NCBI RefSeq assembly: GCF_003860465.1
Contig: NZ_CP034185.1
Location: forward strand, 62,001-126,000
Direction: 5' to 3'
Length of the DNA: 64,000 nt
Source of the DNA: Deinococcus psychrotolerans
GTDB lineage: Bacteria > Deinococcota > Deinococci > Deinococcales > Deinococcaceae
The notes beneath the pieces are model-generated. The model made no database searches. It saw only the letters and a list, made by a program, of their open reading frames with translations, and had not been told where the DNA came from. Shown here in pieces: positions 47,395 through 55,866 of this stretch. Every line of letters starts with the position of its first letter. Position 1 is the stretch's first letter. The position numbers were made by a program, and so were the translations under genes.

Positions 47395-48387
47395 ATGCAC
47401 TTAATGGTCGTGGGAGGCGCGGGCTATATCGGCTCGCATACGGTGCGGCAACTTTTAGCGGCGGGTCACAGCGTCACGGTGCTGGACAACTTGTCGAGCG
47501 GGCATAGGGAAGCCTTGCCGAAGGACGCGCACCTGATCGTGGCCGACTTGCTCGACCCGCCCGCCCTCAAAGCGGCGCTGCTGAGCGCAAAGCCCGACGC
47601 GGTGATTCACTTCGCGGCGCTGATCGAGGTGGGCGAAAGTATGCGCTCGCCGGGCCGCTATTACCAAAACAACGTTACCGGCAGCCTCAACTTGTTTCAG
47701 GCCATCGTGGAGACGCGCAAGATTCCGCTGGTGTTCAGCTCGACGGCGGCTGTCTACGGAGACGCCGAGAGCGTGCCGATTCCCGAGAACGCTCCCAAGC
47801 GGCCCACCAGTACCTACGGCCACAGCAAATGGATGGTGGAACAGATTTTGCACGATTTCGGCGTGGCTCACGGCCTGCCCTACACCGTGCTGCGCTACTT
47901 CAACGTCTGCGGGGCCGCCCCCAACCACACCATCGGGGAAGACCATCCCAACAAAACCCACCTGATCGAGCTGGCACTGCTCACCGCCCTCGGTCAGCGC
48001 GAAAAAATGTTTGTCAACGGCACCGATTACCCCACCCCCGACGGCACCTGCGTACGCGACTACGTGCATGTGCTCGACCTGGCCGACGCGCATGTGCTGG
48101 CGGTACAGGCCCTCTCTGGCGGCGCAGTGAGCGGGCAGGCCTTCAATGTGGGCCTCGGTCACGGCTTCTCGGTGCGGCAGGTGCTGGATGCGGTGGACGC
48201 GGTGGTGGGCACGCCGCTCACACGGGAGGAAGGCCCGCGCCGCGCTGGTGATCCGCCGTCATTGGTGGCCGATCCCAGCCGGATCAAAGGCGAGCTGGGT
48301 TTTGACCCCAAGTTCACCGATCTAAACGGCATCGTCCAGACCGCCTGGGACTGGCACCGCACCCACCCGCACGGCTTTAAGAGCTGA
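47395..48387 (+). CDS. galE: UDP-glucose 4-epimerase
   Basis: 330 residues of the short-chain dehydrogenase fold. NAD site GGAGYIGSHT at 7-16, catalytic Ser in VFSSTAAVYG and the YGHSK motif (Tyr and Lys) at about 142-146. The block NVCGAAPNHTIGEDH and DGTCVRDYVHVLDLADAH are GalE-specific. It interconverts UDP-galactose and UDP-glucose and completes the Leloir pathway with GalK and GalT. ATG at 47395 follows AAGGAG by eight bases; 31 codons upstream are open without support. Divergent from the DeoR gene. Confidence 0.95.
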   Translation: MHLMVVGGAGYIGSHTVRQLLAAGHSVTVLDNLSSGHREALPKDAHLIVADLLDPPALKAALLSAKPDAVIHFAALIEVGESMRSPGRYYQNNVTGSLNLFQAIVETRKIPLVFSSTAAVYGDAESVPIPENAPKRPTSTYGHSKWMVEQILHDFGVAHGLPYTVLRYFNVCGAAPNHTIGEDHPNKTHLIELALLTALGQREKMFVNGTDYPTPDGTCVRDYVHVLDLADAHVLAVQALSGGAVSGQAFNVGLGHGFSVRQVLDAVDAVVGTPLTREEGPRRAGDPPSLVADPSRIKGELGFDPKFTDLNGIVQTAWDWHRTHPHGFKS

Positions 48388-48412
48388 AGCGGGCGGGTGC
48401 TGGGCTGGCGGC

Positions 48413-49891
48413 TTACTGACCCTGACCCAGCGTGTACCCCGGCACGCCGTCAAAGGTGTAGAGGTGCTCGGTCTTGATGAAGTCCAGCCCGGTCTGATTC
48501 AGGTTGGACAGCAGCGCCAGCACGTCAGCGTGGGTGATCGACCCGGCTGACAAAAAGCGGCAGCGCCAGTGGTCGGACTTGAAGGTTTCGGGTATGCCCT
48601 GCGGCCAGACCTTGACGCCCCGGTTGGTGATCATCAGCAGCGGCAGGTGCTCAAGCTGGGCCGATTGCAGCACCGCCGCCAGCGCTTCCGGATCGCGCTC
48701 GCCTTCAAACCACTCGAAGAAGACATCGGTGCCGACGAGTTGCTTGATGATCGGGGCGCGGGGCTTGGGCTTGGGCGGCTCAGCGGCCTCGCGGGGCGTG
48801 GGCGCGGGCTTGAGGTGGGCCGGAAACTGACCGAGGCGCTCGATCACGGCGTCGGCAAATTCCTGAGTGCCCAGCACCTGAAGGGTCTGCTCCGAGGCGA
48901 TGTCGCGGGTGTGCAGGCCGTCTTCCAGAGTCTTGAGCCAGGCGTTGCTGATGGTGCTGGCGATGTCCGGCTGACCCAGATATTCCAGCATCAGCACGGC
49001 CGATTGCAGCAGACCGCTGGGGTTGGCGATGTTCTGCCCGGCGATGTCGGGAGCGCTGCCGTGAATCGCTTCAAACATGGCGAACTTCGCCCCGATATTG
49101 GCGCTGCCGGCCAAGCCCACCGAACCGGCCACCTCCGCCGCCACATCCGAGAGAATGTCGCCGTAGAGGTTGAGCGTCACGATCACGTCGTAGAGTTCGG
49201 GCCGAGTCGCCACCCGCGCCGTGCCGATATCGATGATCTGGTGCTCAGCTTCCAACTCGGGATACTCGGCGCGGATCTCGTCGAAGACCCGGTGAAACAG
49301 GCCGTCGGTCAGCTTCATGATGTTGTCTTTGCTCAGCGCCGTGACTTTGCGCCGGTTGTGCTGGCGGGCGTATTCGAAAGCGTAACGCACGATCTTCTCG
49401 CAGCCGTCGCGGGTAATCAGCTTGAGGCACTGAATGACCTCGCGGGTCTGGCGGTGCTCGATGCCCGCGTAGAGGTCTTCTTCGTTCTCGCGGATGATCA
49501 CCAGATCCATCGCCGGGTGGTGGGTGGTCACATACGGCGCGTAAGCGCGGCAGGGGCGCACGTTGGCATACAGGCCGAGACTCTTGCGCAGCGTCACGTT
49601 CAGGCTCTTGTAGCCGCCGCCCTGCGGAGTGGTGATCGGCGCTTTGAGCAATACGCCGGTGCCGCGCAGCACGTCCCAGGCGTCGGGCGCAAGGCCGGAG
49701 GTGTGGCCCTCAAGGTAGACCGTCTCGCCCATGCGGACTTCGCGGGTCTCGATCCGCGCTCCCGCCGCCTCCAGTACCCGCAAGGTGGCGCTCATGATTT
49801 CCGGGCCAATGCCGTCGCCACAGGTAATGGCCACTGGGATAGCCGTGAGGGAAGCGGAAGCGGCGTGCGGCGCGGTGAGGGTGCTGGACAT
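48413..49891 (-). CDS. icd: Isocitrate dehydrogenase, Thermus-type with C-terminal extension
   Basis: 492 residues. The catalytic half (1-345) has the isocitrate/isopropylmalate dehydrogenase blocks TCGDGIGPEIMSATLRVLEA, LNVTLRKSLGLYANVRPCRA, IIRENEEDLYAGIEHRQT, TALSKDNIMKLTDGLFHRVF and LYGDILSDVAAEV. The last 130 residues (from about 360, IIKQLVGTDVFFEWFEGERD to YTFDGVPGYTLGQGQ) form an extra domain that aligns by eye with the extension of Thermus thermophilus isocitrate dehydrogenase. It makes 2-oxoglutarate from isocitrate. Both an acidic linker rich in Pro (REAAEPPKPKPRAP) and the fold fit that family. GGAG lies six bases before the ATG. A regulator gene diverges. Confidence 0.9.
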   Translation of the reverse strand: MSSTLTAPHAASASLTAIPVAITCGDGIGPEIMSATLRVLEAAGARIETREVRMGETVYLEGHTSGLAPDAWDVLRGTGVLLKAPITTPQGGGYKSLNVTLRKSLGLYANVRPCRAYAPYVTTHHPAMDLVIIRENEEDLYAGIEHRQTREVIQCLKLITRDGCEKIVRYAFEYARQHNRRKVTALSKDNIMKLTDGLFHRVFDEIRAEYPELEAEHQIIDIGTARVATRPELYDVIVTLNLYGDILSDVAAEVAGSVGLAGSANIGAKFAMFEAIHGSAPDIAGQNIANPSGLLQSAVLMLEYLGQPDIASTISNAWLKTLEDGLHTRDIASEQTLQVLGTQEFADAVIERLGQFPAHLKPAPTPREAAEPPKPKPRAPIIKQLVGTDVFFEWFEGERDPEALAAVLQSAQLEHLPLLMITNRGVKVWPQGIPETFKSDHWRCRFLSAGSITHADVLALLSNLNQTGLDFIKTEHLYTFDGVPGYTLGQGQ

Positions 49892-49932
49892 GGTGGACTC
49901 CGTGAAACGAGTGAGGGGGAAAGTGGAGGCGA

Positions 49933-49970
49933 ATATACGAAAAACTTTTCGCGTAACACATATCGTATAT
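49933..49970. promoter_or_regulatory. Inverted repeat between icd and the winged-helix regulator
   Basis: ATATACG at 49933-49939 and CGTATAT at 49964-49970 are perfect inverted arms 24 bases apart in an A+T-rich patch. Both arms resemble -10 regions of the two divergent genes. It is the likely control site of this pair; the regulator encoded next to it is the first candidate to bind. Confidence 0.5.
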
Positions 49971-49983
49971 CAGGAGGGTGAAC

Positions 49984-50397
49984 GTGCTGTCAAGGGCGCG
50001 GCGGCCCTCGACTCGGTTACACTCAGCTTCACCACCTGCCATGACCCCAGCCTCCGATCTTCCATCACCCGCACCGCAGCGGCCTGAGCGCTCCTCAGCG
50101 CCCGCCGGCTGGACGTTTTTTTCCAACCACAGCCACGTTCTGCTTTATTTGGCCCGCGAACCCGACATGCCCCTGCGCTCAGCGGCGCAGGCAGTGGGCA
50201 TCACCGAACGCGCCGTGCAGCGCATCGTGCGCGACTTGGAAGAAGCCGGGATTCTGATACGGGTCAGGGTCGGGCGGCGCAACCGCTATGAGATTCGCGG
50301 CGATCAGTCGCTGAGGCATCCTATAGAAGCGCACGAAACGGTGGGCAACCTGCTGGCTTTCTTGATGCTCAATCAGACCGGGCCGCAAACGGACTGA
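49984..50397 (+). CDS. Winged-helix transcriptional regulator (MarR/ArsR-like)
   Basis: 137 residues from GTG at 49984, which has AGGAGG six bases upstream. A later ATG at 50041 has no ribosome site but would give a more typical length (118). The first 40 residues are Pro/Ser/Arg-rich. The winged helix covers about 44-115: GWTFFSNHSHVLLYLAREPD, MPLRSAAQAVGITERAVQRI, DLEEAGILIRVRVGRRNRYE. Regulators of this WTFxxNHxxVLLxLA type form a known small family without a settled ligand. It diverges from icd across an inverted repeat. Confidence 0.82.
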   Translation: MLSRARRPSTRLHSASPPAMTPASDLPSPAPQRPERSSAPAGWTFFSNHSHVLLYLAREPDMPLRSAAQAVGITERAVQRIVRDLEEAGILIRVRVGRRNRYEIRGDQSLRHPIEAHETVGNLLAFLMLNQTGPQTD

Positions 50398-50480
50398 GCG
50401 CTGTGCAGCTAGAAGCTATGCAGCTAGAATCAGTGGCTTAGGCGCGGCACCGCTTCTTACCGCGCCCCTGGAGGCCATCT

Positions 50481-50801
50481 ATGTTTTACGAATACCGCCG
50501 TTATCAAGCTCAAGCAGGCCGCCGCGACGAACTGGTGAAGTTCATGGAAGAAACGGTCATTCCCTTTCAAGTCTCGAAAGGAATGGACGTGACGGGCTCG
50601 TTCGTGGACGAAAAAGACCCCGACATCTATATCTGGATTCGCCGCTTTGAAAACGAAGCGCAGCGCGAAGAGTTGTACGCCAAGGTTTATCAAAGTGAGG
50701 TGTGGAAAACCGAGATGGCCCCCAAAATCGACACCCTGTTCATTCGGGAGAAGATCGCCGTGACCCGTATCGTTCCGACGCCAACTTCAGCGCTTCAGTA
50801 A
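50481..50801 (+). CDS. NIPSNAP-family protein
   Basis: 106 residues, a single ferredoxin-like dimeric barrel of the NIPSNAP type: MFYEYRRYQAQAGRRDELVK, then IWIRRFENEAQREELYAKVY and WKTEMAPKI. The biochemical role of bacterial members is unknown. GGAGG lies six bases before the ATG. Its 3' end overlaps the convergent HprK-like gene by 15 bases, with no terminator between. Confidence 0.88.
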   Translation: MFYEYRRYQAQAGRRDELVKFMEETVIPFQVSKGMDVTGSFVDEKDPDIYIWIRRFENEAQREELYAKVYQSEVWKTEMAPKIDTLFIREKIAVTRIVPTPTSALQ

Positions 50802-51680
50802 ATCTTCCAGCTCGAACAAGCGGTCACGGTTCAGCCCATACACCGGGATGTTGGTCAGGTTGGGGGCGCAGCAGCGGGCAACGGCTTGCTGAGCACCCCT
50901 GCGGGCGGCGAGCGTGATGGGCAGGCCGCTCATCTCCCACCAGGCCCGCACCTGATCCGCCGCGCTGAGGAGCTGGCCGTGCGGCGCTCCCAGCACCCAG
51001 ATTGACGCAAGTGGCCCGCCCACCGACCGCCCGACTTCAATCACGTCTTTGCCGTGAGCGTCTTGGCCTGCGCGGCTCAGCGACGGAGCAAACTGGGAGA
51101 GCGTACCGGGCCGCAGGCGCAAATTGCTGTCCCAGCCAAACACCTCGCCCTCCGGCGAGAGCCAACCGCTGTCTTCGGCGACCACCGCCGCGCCGCGCTG
51201 CATCAGCCGCAGGGCGGCGGTGCTTTTTCCTGCGCCGCTCGGGCCGGTGATGGCGATCAAGCGCTCAGCTGCGTTTGGCCCCGCCAGTTTAAGCAGGGCG
51301 GCGTGTAGACTCAGCCACCCCGCTGCCCGCTGCGTTTCGGCAAAGGCCAGATGCAGACCGAGCCAAGCGTCGGCGGCCCTCGACTCGGCGTCGGGGCCGA
51401 GTTCGACGTGGGTGAGACGGGGCTGCACGTCAAAGGCCAGCACCTCCGGAATACAAACGCGGTTGCCTGAGCGCCGCGCTTCTACATTTCCGCCCGACCA
51501 ACTCAGCCGCACAGGTTGCCCGTCTGCCCGCGCAGGCCCGCGCTCAAGCTGCAAGTGGGTGGTGAGCGGCGTGGCCAGCATTTGGTGAAGGAGCGGCGGC
51601 CTCAATCCGGCGGCCCACTGAGCGGTTTGGGCGCTGAAAGTAACCCGGGTCGACAGACTGTCAAAGGCCTGCTGGGTCAT
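50787..51680 (-). CDS. HprK-like kinase of a lasso-type RiPP locus
   Basis: 297 residues. A beta-rich N-terminal part (1-110) is followed by a P-loop domain with ITGPSGAGKSTAALRLMQRG (about 143-162), then VVAEDSGWL and VFGWDSNLRLRPGT. This is the HPr-kinase-like family found in RiPP loci. In paeninodin-type lasso loci the homologue phosphorylates a Ser of the peptide. It overlaps the PqqD gene stop by four bases (ATGA), so both are one unit. The precursor gene diverges. Which Ser or Thr is the target here is unknown; the predicted core ends in Phe rather than Ser. Confidence 0.82.
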   Translation of the reverse strand: MTQQAFDSLSTRVTFSAQTAQWAAGLRPPLLHQMLATPLTTHLQLERGPARADGQPVRLSWSGGNVEARRSGNRVCIPEVLAFDVQPRLTHVELGPDAESRAADAWLGLHLAFAETQRAAGWLSLHAALLKLAGPNAAERLIAITGPSGAGKSTAALRLMQRGAAVVAEDSGWLSPEGEVFGWDSNLRLRPGTLSQFAPSLSRAGQDAHGKDVIEVGRSVGGPLASIWVLGAPHGQLLSAADQVRAWWEMSGLPITLAARRGAQQAVARCCAPNLTNIPVYGLNRDRLFELEDLLKR

Positions 51681-51943
51681 CCGCTCTGGGTCAGCAAACC
51701 CTTCTGCGTCATCTCACTCAGGAAAGCGGAAATGTCGGCTTGGGCGGCCTGCACGCCAACTTCAAACTGAGCCGTCACTGTTGCCGTCAGCGTTTCTAAG
51801 TCGGCGGGAAGGGCCAGCCAAATCGCTCTGGCTACGCCGCTCAGTTGGTACATCTCGCCGCCTTCGTCCAAGATCACCACCGCGTCAGGCAGCTCGGTGG
51901 CCATCACTTCGGGAGTTGTCGTCCAGATCATTTTGGTGTCCAT
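51677..51943 (-). CDS. PqqD-family RiPP recognition element (lasso B1-like)
   Basis: 88 residues of the PqqD fold: PDAVVILDEGGEMYQLSGVA, RAIWLALPADLETL and the last helix SAFLSEMTQKGLL. Such proteins bind the leader of a precursor peptide and hand it to modifying enzymes, here the B2-like protease and maybe the kinase. ATG at 51943 is chosen over earlier codons without support; TAGCAT ten bases upstream suggests a near-leaderless mRNA. Co-translated with the HprK-like gene. Confidence 0.82.
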   Translation of the reverse strand: MDTKMIWTTTPEVMATELPDAVVILDEGGEMYQLSGVARAIWLALPADLETLTATVTAQFEVGVQAAQADISAFLSEMTQKGLLTQSG

Positions 51944-52160
51944 TCCACAAACGATGCTAGCGCCTCGTAAGCAGCGCCGTGTCATCGGCGCACGACTTTT
52001 GCTAGGGTGCTGATGCTGACAAAAACTTTACAAGCTCCCCGCATACTTGGTCGGCATTGGTCTTCAAGTCGGCGAACCACCGCAATAATCCTCCCAACGC
52101 GGCGCAGTGCTGCCGAGTAGATAAAGGGAAGATGAAGTCTACTCTCTCCAAGGAGATGCT

Positions 52161-52352
52161 ATGAATCTGCTTACCCCAACCCCACCAGAAGCCGAAAATC
52201 CCAATACCGTCAACACCAAGAAACTTCCTTACAGCTCGCCGCGCCTAGAGAAAGCGGGCCAATGGCAAGCGCTGACCCTCGCCCGCAGCTTTCCAATCGG
52301 CGTCGGTAGCCTCAACTTCACCAACACTCGCAACAATGACTGGGAGTTTTAA
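52161..52352 (+). CDS. RiPP precursor peptide with lasso-type leader
   Basis: 63 residues. The leader carries the lasso leader pattern YxxPxLxxxGxxxxxT exactly: Y24, P27, L29, G33 and T39 (PYSSPRLEKAGQWQALT). The conserved Thr is normally two before the cut, so the core would be residues 41-63, starting ARSFPIGVGS and ending NDWEF. A lasso ring needs Asp or Glu at core position 7-9; here these are Gly, Val, Gly, and the only acidic residues are D60 and E62. So a normal lasso ring cannot form. AAGGAG lies five bases before the ATG. The stop TAA overlaps the next ATG (TAATG), coupling it to the secreted nuclease. Confidence 0.78.
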   Translation: MNLLTPTPPEAENPNTVNTKKLPYSSPRLEKAGQWQALTLARSFPIGVGSLNFTNTRNNDWEF

Positions 52353-55300
52353 TGCTTAAATCTGCCCCTGCCCAACCCACCACCACATGGCTGACCCGTT
52401 CGGGCCTCGCTCTCGCCCTACTCAGCGCGGCCCTGCTCAGCGGCTGCGGCAGTGTTCAGCAGCCTGCTGGACAAGCCGCCGTGACTGTGCCTGCCGTGAC
52501 TGTGCCTGCCGTAACTGGGCCCACCGTGACCGTACCTGCCCCAAAGCCGGTGGCCTCAGCGCTGGGCCGCGTCTACGAAATTCATTTTCAGGGCGTGGGC
52601 GGTTCCAAACCCAGCGTCAGCTTGCAGCGCTTGGGCGCGGGCCTTAAGACTCAGGCTTTGGTGGACGCCCCCGACAGTCTGCCCGCGACGTTGATCGGCC
52701 TCGACACCTTCGCCGTTGGCGGCACCCGGCATGTGCGGGCGGTCTACAAACTGACCAACAACACCGCCCAGACCATTCAGCATCTGAGCTTTGTACCGAT
52801 CAACACCGACCCCGACGGCAGCACTACGACGCCTGCCAGCGCCCCAACGGTGGGCAGCACGTATTTCAATAACGTGACGGATTTTGGCGGCACGGCGGTG
52901 CCTGACGCCCTGGTGAGCAACCTGACGCCCGTGACCGGCAAGGTCTTCAGCGCGGCCAGCGGCACGGTCAGCACCGATCCCGAAGCGACGCCTTACACGG
53001 CCATCGCCGGTACAGCTGGCCTGCACCCGGCTGCGCCCAGCGGCCTCATCGTGAACGGTGTCGCGGGCAGCGGCTGGCGCTCTGTGACCTCACTGGCTCC
53101 GGGCGCGAGCACCAACATCACTTTCGCGGTGGATTTCCCGACCAATTCGCCAAAAACTGATCCGTTCAGTTTCAGTGTGGTGGTCACGACTGCCGATGAC
53201 CAAGCGCCGCTGGATTACACCCCGGTTCACGAGATTCAGGGCAGCGGCCCGACCTCGCCCAAAGCTGGACAGACGCTGACGACTCAGGGCGTAGTGACCG
53301 CCAACTTCCAAGACGCTGGGCAGCTCAAGGGCTTCTTTATCCAGTCGCCGGACGCGGACGCCGATACTGACGCGGCCACCAGCGAAGGCGTCTTTGTCTA
53401 CTGCCCCGCCGCCTGCGCGGTGAAGGTGGGCGACCTCGTGCGGGTAACTGGCCCCGTCAGCGAGTTCAACACCGTCACCCAGATCAATCCTGCGCCGGGC
53501 GGCGTGACGGTGGTCGCCAGCGGTATCGCCTTGCCAGCACCGATCACCGTGACTTTGCCGGTTTCCGATTGGGAACCCCTCGAAGGCATGCGGGTGCGCG
53601 TGCAGGGGATCGTCACCGAGAATTACAAGCTGGGACGCGGCAACACCGTCAAGGTGGCCGATACCCGCCTGACCCAGTTCACCCAACTAAGTGCGCCCAG
53701 CGTTACCGGATACGCCGCGCACACCGCCGACATCGCCAAGCGCACCATCTCTATCGACGACGCCAGTACGGCCCAGAATGTCGCCACCCTGTTTGGCCGG
53801 GACAACAAACCGCTGAGCGCCGCCAATACCCTGCGAACTGGCGACAACGCCGACGTGGTGGGCGTGGTGCATTACGGCTTCGACTACAGCGGCCAGCCCG
53901 ACACCTACCGGATTGAAACCACCTTGGCCGACGCCACCTTCACCGGCCCAGTCCGTCCGCCCGCACCGACCGTCAGCGGCAATCTCACGGTCGCCAGTGC
54001 CAACGTCCTCAACTTTTGGACGACGCTGGGCAACAACCGAGGCGACAACACCATCGACGACAGCAACAGCGGCTGCACCGACGGCGGAACCGACGCGGCA
54101 GGGCGCGGAGCCAACAACTGCACCGAGTACCTGCGGCAACTGGATAAAGTCGTGAGCAACCTCGCGGGTTTGAATGCCGACGTCACCGGGCTGATGGAAG
54201 TCGAAAACAACGCCGCCGAAGGCAAAGGCGGCGACGCGCTGCGCGATTTGGTCAATGCACTCAACGCCAAAATGGGCGCAGGCACCTACGCCGCCGTCAG
54301 CAATCCCAACCCCGGCACCGACCTTATTCAGGTCGCGCTGATCTACAAGCCGAGCAAAGTCAGCTTGGTGGGCGCGGCGCTTAGCGACACCGACCCGGTC
54401 AATGACCGTTACCCGCTGGCGCAGGTGTTTCAGGCCGCCAACGGCACGCAGTTTGCCGTGGTGGTCAACCACATGAAGAGCAAAGGCAGCGGCAGCGGAG
54501 CCAACGCCGACCAAAACGACGGGCAGGGCGGCAGCGCGGCGCGGCGCGAGCAGCAAGTGCCCCGCCTACTCGACTTGATCCAGAACCAGATCGTGATTGG
54601 CAGGGGCGTGCAAAACGTGATCGCGGTGGGCGACTTCAACGCCTACGACCAGGAAACCAGCTTGGTCAACTTGCGTAAAGGGCTCGACGGCGTGGCGAAC
54701 ACGGGCGACGACCTGTTCAACGTGTTTGACAGCAGCGTGTACTCGTACCAGTTCGACGGGCAATTCGGCAGCTTGGATCACGCCTTCGTGACCCAGAGCA
54801 TGAAAGCGCTGCTCAGCGGCGACTCGGCCAAGTGGCACGACAACACCGACGAACCGGACATCTTGGATTACAACTTGGATTTCAAGAGCGCCGATCAAAT
54901 CACCAATCTTTACAACGACTCGGCTTACCGCAGCAGCGACCACGATCCGCTGAAAGTCGGCTTCAATTTGCCGGCTATTGCCAACCCCGCTCCCACCGTC
55001 AGCTTGTCGGGCGCAGCGACGGCCACCACCAACACCGCTTACACCCTTGACCTGACCAGCAGCGGTGCCCAGAGCGCCACCGTGGCTTGGGGCGATGGAC
55101 AGACCGACAGCGACGTGGCAATCACCAACAATACCTTGAGCCTGACCCACACCTACACCACTGCCAGCACGCCCACCATCAGTGTGACGGTTTCGCGCAG
55201 CAGCGACGCCCAGACGGCAACGGCCAGCAAGAGCCTCACGGTGGCGGCTCCCAGCACCGGCGGCGGCAGCGCCGTGAACCATCTGGTGATCAGTCAGGTG

Positions 55301-55795
55301 TACGGCGGCGGCGGCAACACGGGCGCTCAGTACACCAACGACTTTGTGGAGCTGTTTAACCCGACCAATGCCAGCATCACTTTAACTGGCTACAAAGTCG
55401 AGTACTTCTCCGGCGCGGCTTCGGCTGGTTCTGGCGGCTCTGTTACCCTCAACGGCAGCCTCGGCGCGGGCAAATACTTCCTGATTCAGGGCGCGGCAGG
55501 TGCAGCGTCGCCCGCGCCCCTGCCGACACCGGACGAAACGGCCTTCGGCGCAAATATTTCTGCTTCAACGGGGCGCATAGACTTGACCTTGAACAGCAGC
55601 TTGGTTGACCGTGTAGGCTTCGGCGCTGGCGTGGGCGTGCAGTCTGAAGGCAGCGCCGCACCTGCACCGGCAAACACCAAATCGGTTCAGCGCAAAGCGG
55701 CTGGCTGCACCGACACCGACAACAACAGCGCCGACTTCACCGCCGATGCGCCCGCACCCCGCAACAGCGCTTCTCCCGCCACCACCTGCCCCTAA
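52352..55795 (+). CDS. Secreted nuclease lipoprotein (ExeM/NucH-type) with lamin-tail domain
   Basis: 1147 residues. A lipoprotein signal ends LSGC (C32), followed by a short VTVPA repeat. Then a beta domain (about 65-290), an OB-fold region of the YhcR type (310-520, DYTPVHEIQGSGPTSPKAGQ), an endonuclease/exonuclease/phosphatase domain (about 550-880; NLTVASANVLNFW, GLMEVENN, VVVNHMKSKG, IAVGDFNAYDQE, YRSSDHDPL), a PKD-like domain (885-970), and a lamin-tail domain (about 978-1145; VISQVYGGGGNTGAQYTNDF). The metal-binding and catalytic residues (E in MEVEN, H in NHMKS, D/N in GDFNA, SDHDP) are all present. It would degrade extracellular DNA. Its start overlaps the RiPP precursor stop, which is unusual. 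Confidence 0.9.
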   Translation: MLKSAPAQPTTTWLTRSGLALALLSAALLSGCGSVQQPAGQAAVTVPAVTVPAVTGPTVTVPAPKPVASALGRVYEIHFQGVGGSKPSVSLQRLGAGLKTQALVDAPDSLPATLIGLDTFAVGGTRHVRAVYKLTNNTAQTIQHLSFVPINTDPDGSTTTPASAPTVGSTYFNNVTDFGGTAVPDALVSNLTPVTGKVFSAASGTVSTDPEATPYTAIAGTAGLHPAAPSGLIVNGVAGSGWRSVTSLAPGASTNITFAVDFPTNSPKTDPFSFSVVVTTADDQAPLDYTPVHEIQGSGPTSPKAGQTLTTQGVVTANFQDAGQLKGFFIQSPDADADTDAATSEGVFVYCPAACAVKVGDLVRVTGPVSEFNTVTQINPAPGGVTVVASGIALPAPITVTLPVSDWEPLEGMRVRVQGIVTENYKLGRGNTVKVADTRLTQFTQLSAPSVTGYAAHTADIAKRTISIDDASTAQNVATLFGRDNKPLSAANTLRTGDNADVVGVVHYGFDYSGQPDTYRIETTLADATFTGPVRPPAPTVSGNLTVASANVLNFWTTLGNNRGDNTIDDSNSGCTDGGTDAAGRGANNCTEYLRQLDKVVSNLAGLNADVTGLMEVENNAAEGKGGDALRDLVNALNAKMGAGTYAAVSNPNPGTDLIQVALIYKPSKVSLVGAALSDTDPVNDRYPLAQVFQAANGTQFAVVVNHMKSKGSGSGANADQNDGQGGSAARREQQVPRLLDLIQNQIVIGRGVQNVIAVGDFNAYDQETSLVNLRKGLDGVANTGDDLFNVFDSSVYSYQFDGQFGSLDHAFVTQSMKALLSGDSAKWHDNTDEPDILDYNLDFKSADQITNLYNDSAYRSSDHDPLKVGFNLPAIANPAPTVSLSGAATATTNTAYTLDLTSSGAQSATVAWGDGQTDSDVAITNNTLSLTHTYTTASTPTISVTVSRSSDAQTATASKSLTVAAPSTGGGSAVNHLVISQVYGGGGNTGAQYTNDFVELFNPTNASITLTGYKVEYFSGAASAGSGGSVTLNGSLGAGKYFLIQGAAGAASPAPLPTPDETAFGANISASTGRIDLTLNSSLVDRVGFGAGVGVQSEGSAAPAPANTKSVQRKAAGCTDTDNNSADFTADAPAPRNSASPATTCP

Positions 55796-55810
55796 ACTCC
55801 ACTTTCTCAA

Positions 55811-55841
55811 GCCCGTTCCCAGCTTTGGGAGCGGGTTTTTT
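55811..55841 (+). terminator. Terminator of the precursor-nuclease unit
   Basis: CCCGTTCCC pairs with GGGAGCGGG (one G-T pair) around an AGCTTT loop, followed by TTTTTT. It lies 16 bases after the nuclease stop and 26 before the start of the nucleotidyltransferase-B2 gene, which may depend on read-through. Confidence 0.85.
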
Positions 55842-55866
55842 GGTTATGCTGCATCTGGAGGAGCCG

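Noticed and set aside
48569..49981. 470-codon open frame on the plus strand opposite icd
   Set aside because: Isocitrate dehydrogenase on the minus strand is certain; the antisense frame has no recognisable domain.
52483..52530. Tandem 15-base repeat near the start of the nuclease gene as a possible array
   Set aside because: Only two copies, in frame, encoding a short VTVPA linker after the lipobox; not a CRISPR or a mobile-element repeat.
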